Translations under genes and position numbers: made by a program
Part shown: in pieces, positions 1-7,432 of the stretch
How positions within the stretch are numbered: the stretch's first letter is position 1
Layout: the number at the start of each line of letters is the position of its first letter
Notes under the pieces: model-generated
What the model was told of the DNA's origin: nothing
Database searches by the model: none
What the model saw: only the letters and a program-made list of their open reading frames with translations
DNA from: Pyrinomonadaceae bacterium
GTDB lineage: Bacteria; Acidobacteriota; Blastocatellia; Pyrinomonadales; Pyrinomonadaceae
Direction: 5' to 3'
Assembly (NCBI GenBank): GCA_013812565.1
Contig: JACCTF010000118.1
Span: forward strand, 1-7,432
DNA length: 7,432 bases

Positions 1-306
1 ATGATGGCCTTCATGATCTACCCACAATTCACGATGCCCGCCGCCCGGCACGATGATAACGGCCGAACGTGTAGCCTTGTCCTTGGGCGGGAGATAAGGT
101 GTGATGGAAGGCTTGTGGACATTCGACACGACGTGCTCGCCGTCCGGTGTCACCCTGACTGCTTCATCCCCGGTCTTGCCCTCCGAGCCTGGTGCGCCGT
201 TCGGCCAAAGCGGGATCTCCTTCGGTGGATTGGCAGTCAAAACCGTGGCGGGCAGTAGCAGCAGCGCGAGAAGAGTAAGGAGCATGAGTTTCTTGTGGGT
301 ATTCAT
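1..306 (-). CDS. Alpha/beta hydrolase (esterase-like), secreted, 3' end outside window
   Basis: The minus strand is open from an ATG at 306-304 to the window edge, giving 102 residues with no stop. Residues 1-25 look like a Sec signal peptide: a basic start (MNTHKK), a long leucine-rich core, then LTA before NPP as a likely cleavage site. The mature part begins with IPLWPNGAPGSEG, which I recognise as the usual opening of secreted alpha/beta hydrolases of the acetyl-xylan-esterase / dienelactone-hydrolase-like group in Planctomycetota, Verrucomicrobiota and Acidobacteriota. VIIVPGGGH at about residues 82-91 is the strand plus glycine-rich oxyanion-hole loop of the fold. The catalytic Ser, Asp and His would lie beyond the edge, so activity cannot be judged. 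No strong Shine-Dalgarno precedes this ATG, but the signal peptide supports it. Substrate unknown; an ester-linked sugar decoration is plausible. The family call is good, the exact activity is not known. Confidence 0.85.
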   Translation of the reverse strand, partial: MNTHKKLMLLTLLALLLLPATVLTANPPKEIPLWPNGAPGSEGKTGDEAVRVTPDGEHVVSNVHKPSITPYLPPKDKATRSAVIIVPGGGHRELWVDHEGHH

Positions 307-330
307 CACTAATTATGCAGTTAGGTAAAC

Positions 331-347
331 CACTGGTTCGACCAGTG
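331..347. promoter_or_regulatory. Perfect 7-bp dyad with 3-nt spacer upstream of the hydrolase gene
   Basis: CACTGGT, spacer TCG, then ACCAGTG form an exact inverted repeat 25 bp upstream of the hydrolase start. No T-run follows on either strand, so it does not look like an intrinsic terminator. It could be an operator for the hydrolase. It could also be a subterminal hairpin of the neighbouring IS200-type remnant, whose true left end I cannot fix. Seen directly in sequence; the role is inference. Confidence 0.4.
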
Positions 348-388
348 CGACTTGATAAGCTTTGAGCGATCCGGCAGTAAGATTCCCC

Positions 389-415
389 GATAGGTGGCTT
401 GGTGGCTACAACCTA
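389..415 (+). repeat. Candidate left-end hairpin of the IS200/IS605-type remnant
   Basis: TAGG (391-394) pairs with CCTA (412-415) and TTG (399-401) with CAA (409-411), leaving a one-sided 4-nt bulge and a 7-nt loop. Bulged subterminal hairpins near tnpA are the recognition structures of IS200/IS605 elements in general. The first 18 bases (389-406) recur with 15/18 identity at 803-820 on the other side of the transposase gene, which fits matching element ends. The element's exact boundary is not determined. Confidence 0.4.
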
Positions 416-427
416 AGGAGAACCTTA
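414..427 (+). promoter_or_regulatory. Hairpin sequestering the tnpA Shine-Dalgarno
   Basis: TAAGG (414-418), loop AGAA and CCTTA (423-427) form a perfect 5-bp hairpin directly before the ATG at 429. The Shine-Dalgarno AAGGAG (415-420) lies in the stem and loop, 8 nt before the start, so folding of the mRNA would hide it. Occlusion of the ribosome binding site by leader structure is known for IS200 transposase. Here the pairing is seen in the sequence; its effect on translation is inferred. Confidence 0.45.
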
Positions 428-428
428 C

Positions 429-807
429 ATGACCGGATCATTTCAGAGCTTGTCCCATTCCAAATGGGATTGCAAGTATCACATTGTGTTCATTCCCAAA
501 CGACGCCGCAAGGCGGTGTTTGGGAATATCCGCAAGCATTTGGGCGCGATCTTTCATGAGTTGGCGCGGCCAGATTGAATGCACCATCATCGAAGGACAC
601 TTGATGGCGGATCACGTCCACCTCTGCATCTCGATCCCGCCGAAGTATGCAGTCTCGTCGGTGATCGGCTTCATCAAAGGCAAGTCGGCCATCGCCATTG
701 CTCGGCAGTTTAGCGGGCGTGAGCGCAACTTCACGGGCGAACACTTTTGGGCGCGCGGCTACTGCGTATCAACCGTCGGCTATGTAAGAGAAGGCGACGC
801 CAGATAG
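429..807 (+). pseudogene. tnpA: IS200/IS605-family transposase TnpA (Y1/HUH), frameshifted remnant
   Basis: Translation from ATG 429 gives MTGSFQSLSHSKWDCKYHIV, FIPKRRRKAVFG and so on to FHELAR, then hits a TGA at 576-578. The +1 frame continues the same protein as QIECTIIEGHLMADHVHLCI to a TAG at 805-807. A single extra base at about 569-571 restores family continuity, so this is a frameshift and not two genes. The HUH metal-binding motif (HVH in DHVHLCI, about 616-624) and the conserved IPPKYAVSSVIGFIKGKSAI and GEHFWARGY blocks are present. After STVG the family normally has some 8-9 residues before the helix with the catalytic tyrosine (Y-I-R-E-Q). Here YVRE follows immediately and a stop comes after seven more residues, suggesting a small deletion plus C-terminal loss. 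About 126 codons remain against a usual length of roughly 130-150. No tnpB or IS605 partner is visible. The gene runs opposite to all its neighbours. Probably inactive unless helped in trans. Confidence 0.9.
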
Positions 808-836
808 GTGGGTTGATGCCACGCAGCATGACGTGG
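803..836 (+). repeat. Candidate right-end motif and hairpin of the IS200-type remnant
   Basis: 803-820 matches 389-406 at 15 of 18 positions, sharing GATAGGTGG, then TTG and TG. It overlaps the tnpA stop codon and is followed by CCACG (819-823) and CGTGG (832-836), which form a 5-bp stem with an 8-nt loop. Similar motifs plus hairpins at both sides of tnpA are what an IS200/IS605 element would have. The match is short, so chance or local duplication remains possible. Confidence 0.35.
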
Positions 837-1047
837 AACTGACAGATTCGGAGAGGCTCCTCTACCTCGGCCATCGTGGGCCAAGAGTATCATCATGACT
901 ACTCATTTTCCAGCACCCGGTTTTTCCTGGTCTCCATCTACAATCTTTGTGAGACCCGCAGTCAACAACAAGCCTATAAGCAATTTCAAGTTGCACTTCC
1001 TGATTGTCGCAACCCCCCTTCGCTTGGGACTCACCATCCTCATGGAT
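808..1047. other. Intergenic stretch between the IS remnant and the DUF1501 gene
   Basis: No gene supported. The plus frame open across 876-1199 has no family resemblance, no good ribosome binding site and overlaps the DUF1501 3' end. I see no convincing intrinsic terminator for the DUF1501 transcript here: no stable GC stem followed by a T-run on the minus strand. Confidence 0.6.
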
Positions 1048-2514
1048 TCAGGCAAGAATCTTTTTCACGACCGAGCCGCGCACATCAGTTAACCGGAAAT
1101 GACGCCCTTGGAATTTGTAAGTCATCTGCTCATGATCGATGCCCATACAGTGAAAAATTGTTGCGTTCAAATCGTGTATCTCAACCGGATCGCTCGTGAT
1201 GTTGTAGCTGTAATCGTCGGTCTCACCTAAGCTCATGCCGGGCTTGATACCGCCGCCCGCGAGCCACACCGTAAAGCAGCGCGGGTGATGATCGCGTCCG
1301 TAATTGTCGGCGGTTAGCTTGCCTTGCGAGTAAACGGTGCGTCCGAATTCTCCGCCCCAAATCACGAGTGTATCATCGAGCAATCCCCGCTCTTTTAAAT
1401 CTTGAATGAGCGCCGCCGATGGCTGATCAGTGTCGCGGCATTGATTAGCGATTTGCCGGGGCAGATTGTTATGTTGATCCCAACCGCGATGAAAGAGTTG
1501 AATAAAACGCACGCCGCGCTCGGCGAGTCGGCGCGCGAGAATGCAGTTTGCCGCAAACGTTCCGGCCCGGCGCGAATCCGGGCCATAACGCTCGAAAGTC
1601 CCTTCCGGCTCTTTTGAAAGGTCGGTCAACTCCGGCACCGAAGTCTGCATTCGGTAAGCCATTTCGTATTGCGCAATACGCGAAGCGATTTCGGGATCGG
1701 CAAATTCTTTTTGCTTTTCTCCATTCAGGCGGGCGAGGTCATCCAGAAAACGCCGCCGCCCCTGATTGCTTATGCCCGGCGGATTCGATAAATACAACAC
1801 CGGCTCAGCCCCCGCGCGAAACTTCACGCCTTGATACTTCGACGGCAAAAAGCCGCTGCCCCACAAACGGTCATACAACGGTTGGTCATTCATATTGCCC
1901 GTGCCGCGCGAGACCAGCACGACGAAGGCGGGTAAATCCTGATTCTCACTTCCCAATCCGTATGCGAGCCACGAGCCGATGCTCGGACGACCGGCCAACT
2001 GAAATCCGGTGGTGATGAAGGTGATGGCCGGATCGTGATTGATGGCTTCGGTGTGCATCGACTTGATGAAACACAAGTCGTCTGCGACTTTCGCCGTGTG
2101 CGGCAGCAACTCGCTCAAGGTTGCGCCGGACCCTCCGTGCTGCGCGAACTTGAACACGGATGGCGCGGTCGGGAAGTTTGCTTGAAACGCGGTCATGCCG
2201 GTCAAGCGTTGTCCCATGCGAATGGACGACGGCAAGTCCGCGCCGCGCAAGTTTTCCAGCTTGGGCTTGTGGTCGAAGAGGTCAATCTGCGACGGTGCGC
2301 CCGATTGGAAAAGATAGATAATCCTTTTTGCTTTCGCGGGGAAGTGTGGCAATCCGGGCAGCCCCGGCAAGTCACCTTCGCCACCTGCAAACACCTTTGC
2401 GAAACCTTCTCTGGCAAGGAGCGTTGACAAGGCGGCAACGCCGATGCCGGAACTGAAGCGACTGAAGAAAAGCCGCCGCGTCAATACAAGTTGCTTTTCC
2501 AGAATCGGATCCAT
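1048..2514 (-). CDS. DUF1501 domain-containing protein, Tat-type leader
   Basis: 488 residues from the ATG at 2514. I prefer this to an in-frame ATG at 2547 because the protein then begins [14 protein letters not shown], the usual start of this family, and AAGGAG lies 10 nt upstream. T12-R-R-L-F-F17 followed by the mild hydrophobic stretch [12 protein letters not shown] looks like a twin-arginine signal, implying export of a folded protein. DUF1501 (PF07394) belongs to the alkaline phosphatase / sulfatase-like superfamily. Family blocks seen here are [16 protein letters not shown] (69-84), [10 protein letters not shown] (154-163), GWDQH (344-348), WGGEFGRT (386-393) and GRDHHPRCF (406-414). 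The conserved His, Asp and Glu residues in these are candidate metal ligands. Length is normal and the frame intact. The reaction is not established for the family. It follows the PSD1 gene after 7 bp, the characteristic pairing of these two families, so the two products probably work together. Confidence 0.93.
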   Translation of the reverse strand: MDPILEKQLVLTRRLFFSRFSSGIGVAALSTLLAREGFAKVFAGGEGDLPGLPGLPHFPAKAKRIIYLFQSGAPSQIDLFDHKPKLENLRGADLPSSIRMGQRLTGMTAFQANFPTAPSVFKFAQHGGSGATLSELLPHTAKVADDLCFIKSMHTEAINHDPAITFITTGFQLAGRPSIGSWLAYGLGSENQDLPAFVVLVSRGTGNMNDQPLYDRLWGSGFLPSKYQGVKFRAGAEPVLYLSNPPGISNQGRRRFLDDLARLNGEKQKEFADPEIASRIAQYEMAYRMQTSVPELTDLSKEPEGTFERYGPDSRRAGTFAANCILARRLAERGVRFIQLFHRGWDQHNNLPRQIANQCRDTDQPSAALIQDLKERGLLDDTLVIWGGEFGRTVYSQGKLTADNYGRDHHPRCFTVWLAGGGIKPGMSLGETDDYSYNITSDPVEIHDLNATIFHCMGIDHEQMTYKFQGRHFRLTDVRGSVVKKILA

Positions 2515-2521
2515 GCCTTGC

Positions 2522-5839
<3,318 letters not shown>

Positions 5840-6091
5840 TGTTTCCTCACTGCGCCGATGTGCTGACCGAACTTATCCGGTTGTCCGACGATTGCTCGAT
5901 GTTGGAGTTATAGCAGTTTTGATTCGGATGCGACTAAAGCATACAATCATTCACCGCGGAGACGCAGAACTTGAAGCGCAGATTGCCAAAGACTCACACA
6001 ACTCCTCTCGCCTCTTTCGACTGCATCTTGTAGCCAAAAAATTATTTACAACACTACCAAGAGCGAGCCGCCTATGCTGCCACCCGGCCCC
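5840..6091. other. Intergenic region upstream of the PSD1 gene
   Basis: 252 bp with no gene. It must hold the promoter of the PSD1-DUF1501 pair unless transcription reads through from the oxidoreductase. On the minus strand TATAAC (5912-5907) resembles a -10 box, but I find no matching -35 at proper spacing. No clear intrinsic terminator follows the oxidoreductase stop. A 20-bp motif at 5950-5969 is listed separately. Confidence 0.6.
5950..5969. repeat. Short motif resembling the widespread 'CACCGCGGAGACGC' intergenic repeat
   Basis: TTCACCGCGGAGACGCAGAA contains an internal CCGCGG palindrome. It resembles, from memory, one unit of an imperfect repeat (CGCGGAGACGCRGAGAA-like) scattered between genes in many environmental bacteria. 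Only one unit is present, so the assignment is tentative. Confidence 0.3.
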
Positions 6092-7432
6092 TTACGCGTA
6101 GCAGCGCACTTCGAATAGGCGGGCGAGCTTGTCACCGTTCGTCTCCTTGACCTGAATGCGAATGCGCTTGGCCGTCACAGCCTGAAAGTGGTGCCGTCGC
6201 AACCGTTGATGATTGCGATCAACATTGACGAGTTCGACCCATTCCTTTTTATCGGCAGGTTGATAAAGAATAGCATATGTCTTCACCGTCTCCGGTTGCG
6301 GGGCGCGGATGATGTCAACGTTGGCCGCCGCAGAAGACGAGAGCGTCAGTTCGCGTTGGAAGCCTGAGTCGAAGGTGAGTTGCACTTGGCCGATGGTCTG
6401 AGGTTTCTCCCAGGCAAGTTCGAGCCATGCTCCGTCATCGCCCAGCGGAGTCGCCCAGCGGTTTTCATAACTGTTCGGGATCGCTCGCACCCAGCCATTG
6501 ATCGTGTTCACAGCCGGGCACGTCTCAGTTTCGCCGGAAGCGGTCACAGTCGCCTTGCGGGCCAGGTCGGACGAATCCTCGTTCTTCAACCCCTTGATGC
6601 TCTGGTCATCGCGCAGCAGTGTCTGCTGGAGTTGTTTCAGCTTGGCTTTGTCATCATACAATCCGCGCGGGAGCAGATTATGCCGGATGCACGTGGCCGC
6701 CGCCGTGCCGATAGCCTGACCTTCGACCGCACAAGTGCCCATCACGCGAGTTGAACTGAATGCTGTGTGCGTGGCGCTGATGTTGCGACCGGCCATCATC
6801 AGGTTGCGAATGTTCCGGCTGTACATGCTCCGTAGCGGGATGTTGTAAACGTCCTTCAGCTTGACCGAAACGAAGGGCGGTAATTCCGGGTTTTCAAAGC
6901 CGGTCGGCGGATGCTCATCGAGATTCCAGCCGCCAATGCAAACGGCATCCTCGAACTCCGGGTTGAGTCCCATCAAATCCTGCTGCGCGAGCATGTGGTC
7001 GCCGACGAGGCGGCGCGCTTCGCGTTTGCCGGGTAGCATCCCGACCCAGTCCATCGCCCAGTTCGCCGCCGTCGGGAATTTGCCGGAATTCTTGATGTGA
7101 TCCCACACGCCCATAACGATACCGAGCAACTCGAACCGTATGCGCTCGTTGTCGCGGACAGTGTTGATGTGCCCGCCCCACTCGATCCACCAGTAGCCGT
7201 ACTCCCAGGTCTTAACGGGACGGGACTTCAAATCTTTCTCGGTGATCTTGCGCGCCCACTTCGGCGGCGTGAATGGCATCGGCTTGCCGTAATCACGGGA
7301 CGTGAACAGGATGCTGCACCCTTGGGTTTGTTTGTCCGCCGTCACCGGCGCGAGCGATTCGCCGAACTCATCGCGCGATTCGTGACCGACCCTGAACTCC
7401 GCGCCCGCTTCCAATCCCAATCGGCTATCTCC
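6092..7432 (-). CDS. FAD-dependent oxidoreductase with C-terminal discoidin-like domain, 5' end outside window
   Basis: The minus frame is open from the right edge to a TAA at 6094-6092, giving 446 visible residues. The TTG at 7420 is an internal Leu codon, not a start, since the frame continues upstream as GDSR. Residues are counted from the first visible codon. Family blocks of the FAD_oxidored group (PF12831) are seen: EFRVGHESRDEFGESLAP near the edge, WWIEWGGH (about 81-88) and NLMMAGRNISATHTAFSSTR (about 210-229), followed by GTCAVEGQAIGTAAA, which closes the FAD site. The N-terminal dinucleotide-binding GxGxxG lies outside the window. From about 290 to the end, ARKATVTASGE, then beta-rich sequence with WLELAWEKPQTIGQVQLTFD and KRIRIQVKET, looks like an F5/8 type C (discoidin) domain. 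Substrate unknown; sugars or other extracytoplasmic compounds are plausible. It lies on the same strand, 252 bp upstream of the PSD1 gene. Confidence 0.9.
   Translation of the reverse strand, partial: GDSRLGLEAGAEFRVGHESRDEFGESLAPVTADKQTQGCSILFTSRDYGKPMPFTPPKWARKITEKDLKSRPVKTWEYGYWWIEWGGHINTVRDNERIRFELLGIVMGVWDHIKNSGKFPTAANWAMDWVGMLPGKREARRLVGDHMLAQQDLMGLNPEFEDAVCIGGWNLDEHPPTGFENPELPPFVSVKLKDVYNIPLRSMYSRNIRNLMMAGRNISATHTAFSSTRVMGTCAVEGQAIGTAAATCIRHNLLPRGLYDDKAKLKQLQQTLLRDDQSIKGLKNEDSSDLARKATVTASGETETCPAVNTINGWVRAIPNSYENRWATPLGDDGAWLELAWEKPQTIGQVQLTFDSGFQRELTLSSSAAANVDIIRAPQPETVKTYAILYQPADKKEWVELVNVDRNHQRLRRHHFQAVTAKRIRIQVKETNGDKLARLFEVRCYA

Noticed and set aside
490..744. Minus-strand open frame inside tnpA
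   Set aside because: Shadow of the transposase, whose plus-strand translation matches the IS200 family in detail.
876..1199. Plus-strand open frame of 107 codons after the IS remnant
   Set aside because: No ribosome binding site or family resemblance, and its second half is antisense to the DUF1501 3' end.
5907..5912. TATAAC on the minus strand as a -10 box for the PSD1 gene
   Set aside because: No -35-like hexamer at 16-18 bp; a single hexamer match is too weak to annotate as a promoter.
6030..6091. Intrinsic terminator after the FAD oxidoreductase
   Set aside because: A T-run exists on the minus strand at about 6045-6040, but no stable GC-rich stem lies directly before it.
7418..7420. 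TTG as start codon of the FAD oxidoreductase
   Set aside because: The frame continues open to the window edge with family-like sequence, and the essential N-terminal FAD-binding motif would be missing. It is a partial gene, not a short one.

Overview
The window is bacterial. It carries a same-strand (minus) set of export-type genes: an FAD-dependent oxidoreductase (cut by the right edge), a large PSD1/DUF1553 c-type-cytochrome protein, a DUF1501 protein and the start of an alpha/beta hydrolase (cut by the left edge). Paired PSCyt1-PSCyt2-PSD1 and DUF1501 genes are best known from Planctomycetota and Verrucomicrobiota, and also occur in some Acidobacteriota. I therefore place the source in one of these groups, probably from an environmental genome, and cannot be more precise from sequence alone.

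Layout by position. 1-306 (minus): N-terminus of a secreted alpha/beta hydrolase. 307-428: its upstream region with a perfect 7-bp dyad, then the left side of an insertion-sequence remnant. 429-807 (plus): IS200/IS605-type tnpA with a one-base frameshift and a damaged C-terminus. Similar 18-bp motifs lie on both sides of it, and a hairpin covers its ribosome binding site. 808-1047: no gene seen. 1048-2514 (minus): DUF1501 protein with a Tat-type leader. 2522-5839 (minus): 1105-residue PSD1 protein with two CxxCH haem motifs, a coiled coil and a LamG-like domain. 5840-6091: intergenic, with one short motif resembling a widespread bacterial repeat. 6092-7432 (minus): C-terminal 446 residues of the FAD oxidoreductase, ending in a discoidin-like domain.

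The PSD1 and DUF1501 genes are almost certainly co-transcribed: the gap is 7 bp and the DUF1501 ribosome binding site lies inside the last codons of the PSD1 gene. The oxidoreductase ends 252 bp upstream on the same strand and may have its own transcription unit. All four proteins look, or are expected, to act outside the cytoplasm. Two of them carry beta-sandwich domains of kinds often used for carbohydrate binding. A redox and hydrolytic role in polysaccharide breakdown is plausible, but it is inference, since PSD1 and DUF1501 have no firmly established function. The opposite-strand IS remnant separates the hydrolase from the rest of the set.

The clearest oddities are a 35-bp heptanucleotide tandem repeat inside the PSD1 coding sequence, which encodes the linker between its two haem domains, and the decayed but still readable IS200-type element.
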